Below are positions 15,202 through 23,320 of a stretch of 42,870 bases of DNA, in pieces. The stretch covers positions 1 through 42,870 of the forward strand of contig CALVME010000060.1 of assembly GCA_944342055.1 (NCBI GenBank), written 5' to 3'. The stretch comes from an uncultured Clostridia bacterium. Its GTDB lineage: Bacteria; Bacillota; Clostridia; Christensenellales; Borkfalkiaceae. Both the position numbers and the translations under genes were made by a program. The notes below the pieces were generated by a model, which saw only the letters and a list, made by a program, of their open reading frames with translations, ran no database searches and was not told the origin of the DNA. Numbering within the stretch: the first letter of the stretch is position 1; the number at the start of each line of letters is the position of its first letter.

Positions 15202-18186
15202 ATGCACAAAAGACGGTTCAGACAATTTGTGATCGGCGCGCTCGCCTGCGTCTCTTTGGCGTGCGCGGCGTCTGCGTTTGCGCTTGCGCCGCATGCCGTT
15301 TTTGCGGAGACTTTGACCGTCGATTCCGCGCAAGACTGGGCGGAGCTGCTGTCTTCCGACGAAGTGCGGCTGGAGAGCGATCTCGTCGTGACTTATCCGC
15401 TCGAGGGGTTCGACGGCGTGTTTGACGGACAGGGACATACGATCCGCTGCGAGGGCGCGGCGTTCGCCTCCCTTTCGGGGCGGGTGCAGAACGTAAAGTT
15501 CGAAGGGGATACGGCGATCGACGGCGGAGACGGCGTCATCCTCAACTGCGTCGCGAGCGGCGGGCTCGCCGTCGGCTTCGAAGGACAGATCGTCGCTTCG
15601 TATGCGGGCAAAAAGCTGGAAGGCGACACCTCTTATTGCGTCGCTCCCGCCTTTTCGGACGCGGGCGAGGGCGATACCGTGCGCTATCACAACGCGTTCA
15701 ACGCGAAGGAAGTGGCGGAACTTTTGGAGCGCAGCCGCATCGCGGCGAGCTGTGCGTACGGCTACAACTTTGCGGAACTCAACGCGCACCTTCCCGGTCT
15801 TTCGTTCGGGGAGAAGGGATATGCGTTTGCGGGGCTCGGCGAGGAATGGGAGCCCTATCGCATCTCCTCGGCGTGGGAGATGGCGTATCTCTCGGCATAC
15901 GTCAACGGCGGAGAGGATTTCGAGGGCGTCTCGTTCTTGCAGACGTGCGACATCGACTTCGCTTCGTTCGGGACGCTCTGCCCGATCGGCAGATCGGACA
16001 CGGAGCGCGGCTTTTGCGGCGTCTACGACGGCAACGGCTACGCGCTGTTCAACCTGAACATAGACACGTCCTTCGGCAGCGTGGACAACGCGCTGTTCGG
16101 CAGGCTGGGCGGCTTTGTCTACAATCTCGGCATCGAGAGCGGCAAGATCGCGGGCGGAAGCTGCGCGGCGTTCGCCGCGGTCGGCATGGCGGGCAGAGAA
16201 CCCCTCATCGCGAACTGCTATTCGCGCGCGACGATCGCGGGCGAGTGGAGGAGCGGCGGGATCGCGGACAACTACAACGGCGCCATCGAAAATTGCTGGG
16301 CGTATCATTTCAACCGATATCCGCTCGTCTCCTATGCGGCGGCGCGCATTGAAAACTGCTACTCGAACGGACAAATCGTGTCGGGCACGGCGGAAGTCGT
16401 CGACTGCAAGACGGTTTCGAGGGGAGAACTCAACGGAGAGGACTGCGTGGAGGCGCTGAGCGATTATTCCCTGCGCCTTGCGATGAAGCGGGGCGGCGGC
16501 GCGCTCGCGTGGACGCGGGGCGCGCTGTTCCCCGAACTGACGCGGACGAAGGGTACGTTCGAAGGGAGCGGCACGCGCTCCGATCCCTATCTGCTCTCTT
16601 CGGTGCGGGACTGGATCTATCTTTCTCTGAACGTCAACGCGGGGGAGAGCTACGAAGACAAGTATTTCGCCGCGACGGCGGACGTCGACTTCTCTTCGCT
16701 CGATTCCTTCTTCGCGATCGGCTCTTTTGACAGCGGCAACGCCTTTGCGGGCACGCTGGACGGCTGCGGCTATGCGCTCAAACATCTCAGGATCACCGAG
16801 ACGGCGATCGGGGAGATCGACAACAACGCGCTCTTCGGCACGCTTGCGGGGACGGTCGTCAACCTCGGCATCGAGGGCGGCGAGATCAGAGGCGGCTGCG
16901 TCGCGGGCATCGCGGTCGGCGGCACGGCGGAAAGCCGCATCGTGAACTGCTTTGTCAGGGACGTCACCTTCGTGGCAGGCACGCGGGCGGGCGGCATCGC
17001 CGATAATTTTGCGGGAAAAATTTCAGGGTGTTACTACGAGGGAAAGGAACCGCTCGTCTCCTATGCGGCGACTTCGGTTACATATTCTGCCTCCGAGACC
17101 GTGACTCTCGGCACCGTGACGTATGAGAGCGGCAACGTCTCTTCTCAGGCGGAGTCGGACGCATTCAGAAACGGCAGAGTATTGTACAGCGCGCTCAGGA
17201 TCTCCTTCGATCCTTCCCTGGTGCGTTACTGGTCGGGCGGACGCCCCTGCCTGGACGCGCATTCGCTCGCGGGGAGCGGCAGCAAATCCGATCCCTATTG
17301 CGTCTCTTCCGCCTCCGATCTCGTCTTTTTCGCGGCTTCGGTCAACAGCGGCACGCCGTATAAGGACAGGTGGGTATTGCAGACGGCGGACATCGACATG
17401 CAGTCAGTCTTCTTCATGCCCATCGGGCTTGCGGACACGGAAAACCGCTTTTACGGCGTCTACGACGGGGGCGGGCATACCATTTCGAATCTCACCGTGC
17501 ATTCGAACGAGCTGACCGTCAAAAACGCGCTCTTCGGGTCGCTCTTCGGCAGCGTGCTCAACGTCGGGATTGAGAGCGGACGCATTTACGGCGATTACGC
17601 CGCGGGCATCGCGAGCGAGGGGTATCACTTAAAGACGCGCATCCTCAATTCGTATTCGAAGGCGGAGGTTTATGGCACCGTCCGAAGCGGCGGGTTTGTG
17701 GACGATTTCGGCGGGGATATCTTCAACTGCTGGTATGACAACGCGCAAAAGTTGCCGTTCTGTTCCTTCCGCGGCGGGTTGATCTATCACTGCTTCACGG
17801 TCGGGGACGTCATGGCAAAGAATGCGGCTTCGGTCGGGGAGATCTCGGATTGCATCGAAAATACCGATTTTGCGGCGCACGCCGAAGCGGAGCGGTTTGA
17901 CCGCCAGTTCAACGAGAGCAGCCTGACGGGTTCCATGGAATACGGTTACAGCCGCAGCGACATGGTGTTGTGGGAACTCGGAGAGGACGGGATCCGCTTC
18001 AGCGGCGAGCGTTTCGTGCTGAACGCGGAGAACATTTCGACGTATCGCGATCTGATCATAGAATGTTATCTTTGGAATTTTGTCGGGATCGCGGCGATCG
18101 TCCTTGCGATCGTCGGCATAGTGATTTCGTTCCTGACGGAAGGCAAACGGTTTGCGGGGAAAAAGCATGAGAGAAAGCATCGTTGA
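15202..18186 (+). CDS. Membrane-anchored GLUG-type beta-helix surface protein 1
   Basis: A 994-residue exported protein. Residues 1-35 form a signal peptide (KRR, hydrophobic core, cleavage likely after AVFA35). The body has a short N-terminal repeat piece and three modules of about 200 residues starting near 211, 455 and 691. Each module opens with an S/E-x-PY-x-x-SS element, followed by TADIDF-type, DGxGYxxxxL, NALFGxLxGxVxNLGIE and NCYSxAxxxGxxRSGGIxDNF elements. These are typical of GLUG-type right-handed beta-helix surface proteins. A single C-terminal membrane segment (about 957-979) with a basic tail anchors it; there is no LPxTG. GAGGT (15191-15195) precedes ATG 15202. Such proteins are usually adhesins or glycan-binding. 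Lying among glycosyltransferase genes, it may be a glycosylation target or a glycan-modifying enzyme; neither is shown. Confidence 0.8.
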   Translation: MHKRRFRQFVIGALACVSLACAASAFALAPHAVFAETLTVDSAQDWAELLSSDEVRLESDLVVTYPLEGFDGVFDGQGHTIRCEGAAFASLSGRVQNVKFEGDTAIDGGDGVILNCVASGGLAVGFEGQIVASYAGKKLEGDTSYCVAPAFSDAGEGDTVRYHNAFNAKEVAELLERSRIAASCAYGYNFAELNAHLPGLSFGEKGYAFAGLGEEWEPYRISSAWEMAYLSAYVNGGEDFEGVSFLQTCDIDFASFGTLCPIGRSDTERGFCGVYDGNGYALFNLNIDTSFGSVDNALFGRLGGFVYNLGIESGKIAGGSCAAFAAVGMAGREPLIANCYSRATIAGEWRSGGIADNYNGAIENCWAYHFNRYPLVSYAAARIENCYSNGQIVSGTAEVVDCKTVSRGELNGEDCVEALSDYSLRLAMKRGGGALAWTRGALFPELTRTKGTFEGSGTRSDPYLLSSVRDWIYLSLNVNAGESYEDKYFAATADVDFSSLDSFFAIGSFDSGNAFAGTLDGCGYALKHLRITETAIGEIDNNALFGTLAGTVVNLGIEGGEIRGGCVAGIAVGGTAESRIVNCFVRDVTFVAGTRAGGIADNFAGKISGCYYEGKEPLVSYAATSVTYSASETVTLGTVTYESGNVSSQAESDAFRNGRVLYSALRISFDPSLVRYWSGGRPCLDAHSLAGSGSKSDPYCVSSASDLVFFAASVNSGTPYKDRWVLQTADIDMQSVFFMPIGLADTENRFYGVYDGGGHTISNLTVHSNELTVKNALFGSLFGSVLNVGIESGRIYGDYAAGIASEGYHLKTRILNSYSKAEVYGTVRSGGFVDDFGGDIFNCWYDNAQKLPFCSFRGGLIYHCFTVGDVMAKNAASVGEISDCIENTDFAAHAEAERFDRQFNESSLTGSMEYGYSRSDMVLWELGEDGIRFSGERFVLNAENISTYRDLIIECYLWNFVGIAAIVLAIVGIVISFLTEGKRFAGKKHERKHR
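15832..17840 (+). repeat. Three beta-helix repeat modules in surface protein 1
   Basis: The coding sequence contains three homologous modules starting at about 15832, 16564 and 17272. Each has the same order of short motifs: SDPY-like opening, TADIDF-type strand, FxGxxDGxG turn, NALFG, NLGIE or NVGIE, NCYS-like, GGIADNF-like. They are diverged at both DNA and protein level, so they are old duplications and not recent tandem repeats. The ends are approximate. Confidence 0.7.
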
Positions 18187-19615
18187 CAAAAAAAACAGGT
18201 TCGTCGCGCATTGGAAGGGGATGACGGACGCGGAACGCGTGCGTTTCCTCTTTCTCGCCGTGATGCTGACGGCGATCGCGCTGTTCGTTCCCGTCTCGCT
18301 GGGTATTTTTTTCTATAATCTGACCATTCCCGTCGAAGAGCTCGATACGGGCAAATCTCTGGCGAATTCCATTCCCTTCCTCAAATACTGGAGCCTCTTT
18401 TTCTATCGAAATTCCGTTTTCTTCCAGGACAGGGACGACGTGTTCATGGACTGGTTCAACATCAATTACATGGTGTACAACAACAGCCCGTACATCGGGG
18501 GAGATTCTTCCTATCCGCCGCTCGTGCTCAACATCGCCAAAATTTTCGCGGCGATGGCGGATTACGATTTCGGCGCGGGCGAGGCGAGGAATTCTCCCGA
18601 GGGGATCGCTTCCATACTCACCTTCTATGCGGTCAGCCTCATCCCGACGTTTGCGCTCCTCTGGGTCGCCTGCCGCAGAAAGCAGATGAAAAACGGGCAG
18701 ATCGCGCTCCTTTGTCCGGCGTTTCTCGGTTCGGTGCCCTTCCTGTTTGAATTTGACCGCGGCAATTATCTGCTCATCGCGCTTCCCTTCATCTTTGCGT
18801 TCTTTCTCTGGTACAATTCGGAAAGGCGCTGGGCGAGAGAGGCGGCGTATATCGGGCTCTCCGTCGCGGTGGGGATCAAGATCTATCCCGCGGCGTTTGC
18901 TCTCATTCTGCTCAAGGAGCGGCGCTTTGCCGCATTCGTGCGCACGGCGTGCTATTCCGTGCTCATGCTCATCGTGCCTTTCCTCTTTTTTGAAGGGGGA
19001 TTGGACAACATATCCGCGTTTTTGTACTGGCTGACCGACTTTGCGGGTTCCAAGGGCGGGGAAGTCAACACCGTCGTGTACGGCGTGTCGTACAGCTACA
19101 GCCCGTACAATCTGCCCGCTTCGATCGTGGCGATGCTCGGCCCCGGCGTCGTGGACATGGACGTCCTTGCAAACGCCAAGGCGGTCGAACTTTGCGGAAA
19201 GATCCTGACCGTCCTCTTCATCGTCCTCGTCTTCTTCACGGGGTTTGCGTCGGACAGGAAGTGGAAGGTCATCCTTTCTTCCGCCCTTGCGACCATGTTC
19301 GTGCCGAGCATCAGCTTTGTGTATTCGGCGACGATGTGCGTGATCCCCATCGTGTTCTTTTTGCTGGATGAGGAAAAGCGCAGGCTCGACTATGCGTACC
19401 TGGCGCTCTTTCTGATCGCGTTTGTGCCCTGTCTTTCTCCCTATCTCGCCGATTACAACACGGTTGCGTTCCGCTGGGGCGTCAATCTTGCGAACTTCGT
19501 GCAGCTGCTCTCCTATATCGCGATGTTGTTCCTGCTGACGGGCGATTGCGTCGCGAGATTGGTCAGGAAGGGCGGAAAGGGGTTCTTTCGGATAAAAAAA
19601 GGACAGAATTGTTGA
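18167..19615 (+). CDS. GT87-like membrane glycosyltransferase 3
   Basis: A 482-residue polytopic membrane protein, close in pattern to the GT87 gene at 6130: FFQDRDDVFMDWFNINYM in the first outer loop with the acidic DDxxMD cluster, SSYPPLVLNIAKIF, FDRGNYLLIALP, and AVGIKIYPAAFALILLKERRF. It should therefore use a polyprenyl-phosphate sugar and act outside the membrane. The start is ATG 18167 inside the end of the beta-helix gene (20-base overlap), with GGGGA just upstream, so the surface protein and this enzyme are translationally coupled. Its stop codon TGA (19613-19615) lies inside the -35 box of the next promoter. No terminator separates it from the next gene, so read-through is likely. 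Confidence 0.83.
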   Translation: MRESIVDKKNRFVAHWKGMTDAERVRFLFLAVMLTAIALFVPVSLGIFFYNLTIPVEELDTGKSLANSIPFLKYWSLFFYRNSVFFQDRDDVFMDWFNINYMVYNNSPYIGGDSSYPPLVLNIAKIFAAMADYDFGAGEARNSPEGIASILTFYAVSLIPTFALLWVACRRKQMKNGQIALLCPAFLGSVPFLFEFDRGNYLLIALPFIFAFFLWYNSERRWAREAAYIGLSVAVGIKIYPAAFALILLKERRFAAFVRTACYSVLMLIVPFLFFEGGLDNISAFLYWLTDFAGSKGGEVNTVVYGVSYSYSPYNLPASIVAMLGPGVVDMDVLANAKAVELCGKILTVLFIVLVFFTGFASDRKWKVILSSALATMFVPSISFVYSATMCVIPIVFFLLDEEKRRLDYAYLALFLIAFVPCLSPYLADYNTVAFRWGVNLANFVQLLSYIAMLFLLTGDCVARLVRKGGKGFFRIKKGQNC

Positions 19616-19640
19616 CAAGGTACTCGTTTTTCGGTATAAT
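19612..19640 (+). promoter_or_regulatory. Consensus sigma-A promoter of the second surface-protein operon
   Basis: TTGACA (19612-19617), 17 bases, TATAAT (19635-19640). The -35 box contains the TGA stop of the preceding GT87 gene. Transcription should start near 19647, giving a leader of about 38 bases. In that leader CTTTG (19657-19661) can pair with CAAAG (19669-19673), which overlaps the AAGGGA ribosome site. Confidence 0.87.
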
Positions 19641-19684
19641 GACGATGTAAAGGTGTCTTTGGGCGCCGCAAAGGGAATTTGTCT

Positions 19685-21487
19685 ATGAAAAACAGATGCG
19701 GACGACGTCCGTTATTGAAATCGATTTCGATCGCACTGCTTACGGCGCTTTGCGCCGTGGGCGTTTTTTGCTGTTTGCCGAAGGAAAAACCGGTCTCGGC
19801 GCGGGCGGAGGGGATCTCTTCGCTCGAAGGTTACGGCTCGTGGGAGGTGCCGTATCTCATCGAGGACGTGGAAGATCTCATCACCTTCCGCAACGAGGTA
19901 AACGCGGGCATCACGTTTGAAAATTGTTACGTCAAGCAGACGGCGGATCTCAATCTCGACGTCATCACCAACTTTGAAGGCATCGGCAACGAGCAGTACG
20001 CCTTCGAGGGGCTGTATGAGGGTGCGGGGCACACCATAAGCAATCTGAACATTCGCGGACGCACGGGCGGTGCGGCGCTTTTTTATCGCCTGGAAGGGAC
20101 GGTGCGCAATCTCGGCATCACGGGAGGGACGATCACGGGCAACTATGCCGCGTCGTTTGCGCTGACTTCCGGGGAGGATGCGCTCATCCTGAACTGCTAC
20201 TCGACGGCGCGCGTCGCGCCGACGGTGCGCGGCGGCGGCATCGTGGACGACTTTTCCGGTTCCGTGCAGAACTGCTGGTACTATTGCGTCTCTTCGGAAA
20301 ACATTCCGCTCGTCGGCAAGGACTGCGCGAGCGTGTATTACGGCTATGCGAAACAGATCGCGCCCGCCGACGCGGAGGGCTATTTTTCCATGTGCCGTGC
20401 GTATCAGCCGTATTTCTTCTCGGACGAGGCGTTTGTGACGGTGCTCAACCGCGGCAGGACGGTGTGCGCGGCGAACAATTTCCTCGCGAACGAGTATCTG
20501 AGCGCGTGGACGCTGGAGGGCAACGCGGCGTTTTCGGACGAAGTCCTGACCTGGCAGGGGAAGGGTACGATGTCCGATCCCTATCTCGTCTCTTCGGCGG
20601 AAGATCTCGTGCTCATCGCGGTATGCGTGAATGCGGGCGAGGAATTCCGCTCCAAATACTTCAAGCAGACGGCGGACATCGATCTCTCTTCCGTCTATAA
20701 CTTTGTGCCGATCGGGTTGTACGATTCCGACCGATATTTTTTCGGAACGTATGACGGCGCCTCTCACACGCTGTCCAATCTCTTCATCGGCGCATCGGCG
20801 CGCGCATACAACAACGGCTTGTTCGGCGTGCTGGGCGGCACGGTGAAAAATCTCGGGATCGAGAGCGGCAGGATCTACGGCGCAAACTGCGCGAGCTTCT
20901 CCTCGCACGCTTACGATACCAATGCGCTCGTCCTCAACTGCTATTCCAAGGCGAATGTTTACGGGCAGGGCAGGAGCGGCGGCATCGTCGATAACTTCCG
21001 CGGAAAAGTGTACAATTGCGTCTATTACAATTTCGAACAGCCCACCGTGCTCCTGTGCAGCTACACCGCCTACGATCTGAGAAATTGCTATTCCACGGGC
21101 GGCGTTTGCAATCAGGATACGTTTACGGGCGTATGGCAGCTCGACAACGAGCCCATCTATTCTTATACGAACCGCGAACAACTGACGGAGAAACTCAACT
21201 CCTGGATCATCGAATACGCGCAGTCGCACCGCTCCAGCTATTCCGAATATGCGGAATGGACGGTGAGCACCGACACGTCCTTCGACTTTTCGGGTACCTT
21301 CCGGAAGGACGGGCTCGACCCGCAATACCAGGACATCATTTCCCGCTACTATACCAATCAGCTCGTCGTCATGAAACTCGCTCTCTGCTCTTTGGTGCTG
21401 ATCGTCCTGACGATCGTCATCGAAGTGTTGCTCCGCAAGCGCAAGGCTGCGAAAACGGAGTCGGAAAGACATGGCGATTTGCATTGA
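19685..21487 (+). CDS. Membrane-anchored GLUG-type beta-helix surface protein 2
   Basis: A 600-residue paralogue of the protein at 15202. It has a signal peptide (residues 1-41, ending VSARA) and two beta-helix modules starting near residues 49 and 292 with the same motif order (VPYLIEDVEDL or SDPYLVSSAEDL; KQTADIDLSS; FxGxYDGA; NGLFGVLGG; NLGIESGRIYG; NCYSKANVYGQGRSGGIVDNF). A spacer of about 80 residues follows. The C-terminal membrane segment (about 562-583) ends in a basic cytoplasmic tail. There is no LPxTG sorting signal. ATG 19685 follows AAGGGA (19671-19676, numbering of the first A approximate). It is the first gene of a transcript with its own perfect promoter, followed by a ThDP enzyme, a GT87 and two GT2 enzymes. 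Its function is unknown. Confidence 0.8.
   Translation: MKNRCGRRPLLKSISIALLTALCAVGVFCCLPKEKPVSARAEGISSLEGYGSWEVPYLIEDVEDLITFRNEVNAGITFENCYVKQTADLNLDVITNFEGIGNEQYAFEGLYEGAGHTISNLNIRGRTGGAALFYRLEGTVRNLGITGGTITGNYAASFALTSGEDALILNCYSTARVAPTVRGGGIVDDFSGSVQNCWYYCVSSENIPLVGKDCASVYYGYAKQIAPADAEGYFSMCRAYQPYFFSDEAFVTVLNRGRTVCAANNFLANEYLSAWTLEGNAAFSDEVLTWQGKGTMSDPYLVSSAEDLVLIAVCVNAGEEFRSKYFKQTADIDLSSVYNFVPIGLYDSDRYFFGTYDGASHTLSNLFIGASARAYNNGLFGVLGGTVKNLGIESGRIYGANCASFSSHAYDTNALVLNCYSKANVYGQGRSGGIVDNFRGKVYNCVYYNFEQPTVLLCSYTAYDLRNCYSTGGVCNQDTFTGVWQLDNEPIYSYTNREQLTEKLNSWIIEYAQSHRSSYSEYAEWTVSTDTSFDFSGTFRKDGLDPQYQDIISRYYTNQLVVMKLALCSLVLIVLTIVIEVLLRKRKAAKTESERHGDLH
19829..21110 (+). repeat. Two beta-helix repeat modules in surface protein 2
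   Basis: Homologous coding modules begin at 19829 and 20558, each about 190 residues long, with the same motif order as the modules of the protein at 15202. The second module is the closest in wording to the third module of protein 1 (SDPY, NLGIESGRIYG versus NVGIESGRIYG, NCYSKANVYG versus NSYSKAEVYG). The ends are approximate. Confidence 0.68.
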
Positions 21488-21506
21488 TCACAGAGAAGGA
21501 TAACAT

Positions 21507-23315
21507 ATGACCATCAAATTATCGGACTTTGTCGCGGAATATCTCGTGAAAAGCGGGATCCGTCATCTGTTTACGGTGACGGGCGGCGGGTCTATGCACT
21601 TAAACGATTCGTTCGGACACCGAGAGGGTCTGAAGTCCGTCTATTGCCACCACGAACAGGCCTGCGCGATCGCCGCCGAGGCGTATGCGCGGGTGGACAA
21701 CCGCATGGCTGCCGTCTGCGTCACGACGGGACCGGGAGGGATCAACGCGCTCAACGGCGTCTGCGGCGCGTATGTGGATTCCATTCCCATGCTCGTGATC
21801 TCGGGTCAGGTCAAACGGGAGACGACGGCGCGTCTTTCGGGGCTTCCCCTGCGCGCGGTCGGCGATCAGGAATTCGACATTACGCGCGCGGCGGCGAGCA
21901 TGACAAAATATGCGGTCATGGTCACAGAGCCGCAGGATATTTTATACCACCTCAAAAAGGCGATCTATTTGGCGACGCACGGGCGCCCCGGACCCGTCTG
22001 GCTGGACATTCCGACGGACGTGCAGTCCGCTTCCGTCGACACCGAAGCGCTGCGCGATTACGACGAGCGGGAGGATGCGGGGGAATCGCCTCCTCCGATC
22101 TCGGACGAGACGGTTGGGAAGATCGGGAAAATGCTGGCGGAATCGAAGCGTCCCGTTCTGTATGCGGGCAGCGCGATCCGCTATGCCGGCGTGCGGGACG
22201 CCTTTCTGGAATTGGTCGAAAAATGGAACATTCCCGTCGTGACGGCGTGGAATTCCATCGACGTCATTTGGGACGGACACCCCGATTACATCGGCAGAGC
22301 GGGCATGATGGGGGACAGGGCGGGCAACTTTGCCGTGCAGAACGCCGACCTCGTCATTTCCCTCGGCTGCAGACTCTCCGTGCGGCAGGTGAGCTACAAT
22401 TTCCGCACCTGGGCGCGCGCCGCCAAGGTGATCATGGCGGACATCGATCGCTATGAGCTGCAGAAGCCGACCCTGCACGTCGATCTTCCCGTCTGGGCGG
22501 ATCTGCGCGACGTCGTGCCCCGCCTCGCGGCGAGGGCGAAGGACGCAGAGAAGGGCGCATGGCTCAGTCGCTGTCAGAAGTGGCGCGCAAAGTATCCCGT
22601 CATCACGGAAGCGATGTGCGGGAAGGCGAAGCCCGCCAATCCCTATTGTTTTCTGAAGGAAGCGGCGAAACGGTTTGCCGAGGACGAGCTCATCGTCGTC
22701 GGCAACGGCACCGCCTGCGTGGCGGGCAGCCACGGCTTGCCCATGCGCAAAGGGCAGAGATTTCTCATCCAGTCGGGCATGGCGTCCATGGGTTACGACC
22801 TGCCCGCGGCGCTCGGCGCAGCGTTTGCGTCAGGGAAAAAACGAATCGTGCTCATCACGGGCGACGGTTCCGTGCAGATGAATCTGCAGGAACTGCAGAC
22901 CCTTCTGACCAACCGCGTTCCGGTCAAGATCTTTTTGCTGAACAACGGCGGCTATCAGTCCATCCGCCTGACGCAGAAGGCGTTTTTCGGGGAGCATACG
23001 CTCGTCGGCGTCGGACACGACAGCGGCGATCTCGAGTTCCCCGACATGCGCAAGATCGCGCGCGCCTACGGTTACCCGTTCTCGCGGTGCGATTCGAACG
23101 AAAAGCTCGCGGGGGCGATCCGCCGTTTCCTGGCAAAAGACGGGTGCGGCATCCTCGAGATCATGGTGGATCCCGCGCAGAAATTTGAGCCGAAGTCCTC
23201 TTCCAAACAGCTTGCGGACGGCAGGATCGTCTCCCCGCCCCTCGAAGATCTGGCGCCCTTCCTGAGCAGGGAAGAGCTCGAAGAGAACATGATAATTCCT
23301 TTGGTAGGAGAGTAA
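21507..23315 (+). CDS. Acetolactate-synthase-like ThDP enzyme 2
   Basis: A 602-residue paralogue of the enzyme at 10717, colinear with it through most of its length. Glu50 occupies the same position (YCHHE50QACAIAAEAYAR), TTGPGGINALNGV follows, and the ThDP motif is G452-D-G454 with the NN pair 24 residues later (LNNGGYQSIRLTQ). Identity looks roughly half by eye. The large differences are in the middle, FAD-like domain (about 190-260) and the C-terminal 50 residues. It probably also moves a two-carbon unit from a 2-keto acid onto a sugar carbonyl, perhaps a different one. AGAAGGA (21494-21500) precedes ATG 21507 at good spacing. It follows the beta-helix gene by 19 bases and precedes a GT87 by 5. 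Confidence 0.84.
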   Translation: MTIKLSDFVAEYLVKSGIRHLFTVTGGGSMHLNDSFGHREGLKSVYCHHEQACAIAAEAYARVDNRMAAVCVTTGPGGINALNGVCGAYVDSIPMLVISGQVKRETTARLSGLPLRAVGDQEFDITRAAASMTKYAVMVTEPQDILYHLKKAIYLATHGRPGPVWLDIPTDVQSASVDTEALRDYDEREDAGESPPPISDETVGKIGKMLAESKRPVLYAGSAIRYAGVRDAFLELVEKWNIPVVTAWNSIDVIWDGHPDYIGRAGMMGDRAGNFAVQNADLVISLGCRLSVRQVSYNFRTWARAAKVIMADIDRYELQKPTLHVDLPVWADLRDVVPRLAARAKDAEKGAWLSRCQKWRAKYPVITEAMCGKAKPANPYCFLKEAAKRFAEDELIVVGNGTACVAGSHGLPMRKGQRFLIQSGMASMGYDLPAALGAAFASGKKRIVLITGDGSVQMNLQELQTLLTNRVPVKIFLLNNGGYQSIRLTQKAFFGEHTLVGVGHDSGDLEFPDMRKIARAYGYPFSRCDSNEKLAGAIRRFLAKDGCGILEIMVDPAQKFEPKSSSKQLADGRIVSPPLEDLAPFLSREELEENMIIPLVGE

Positions 23316-23320
23316 ACGGT

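Noticed and set aside
18183..18211. TTGACA at 18183-18188 as a promoter for GT87-3
   Set aside because: No -10-like hexamer is found at 16-18 bases; the match overlaps the beta-helix stop codon by chance.
15202..21487. LPxTG sorting signal or lipoprotein box in the beta-helix proteins
   Set aside because: Neither C terminus has LPxTG, and the Cys residues in the signal peptides do not fit a lipobox; a plain C-terminal membrane span explains anchoring.
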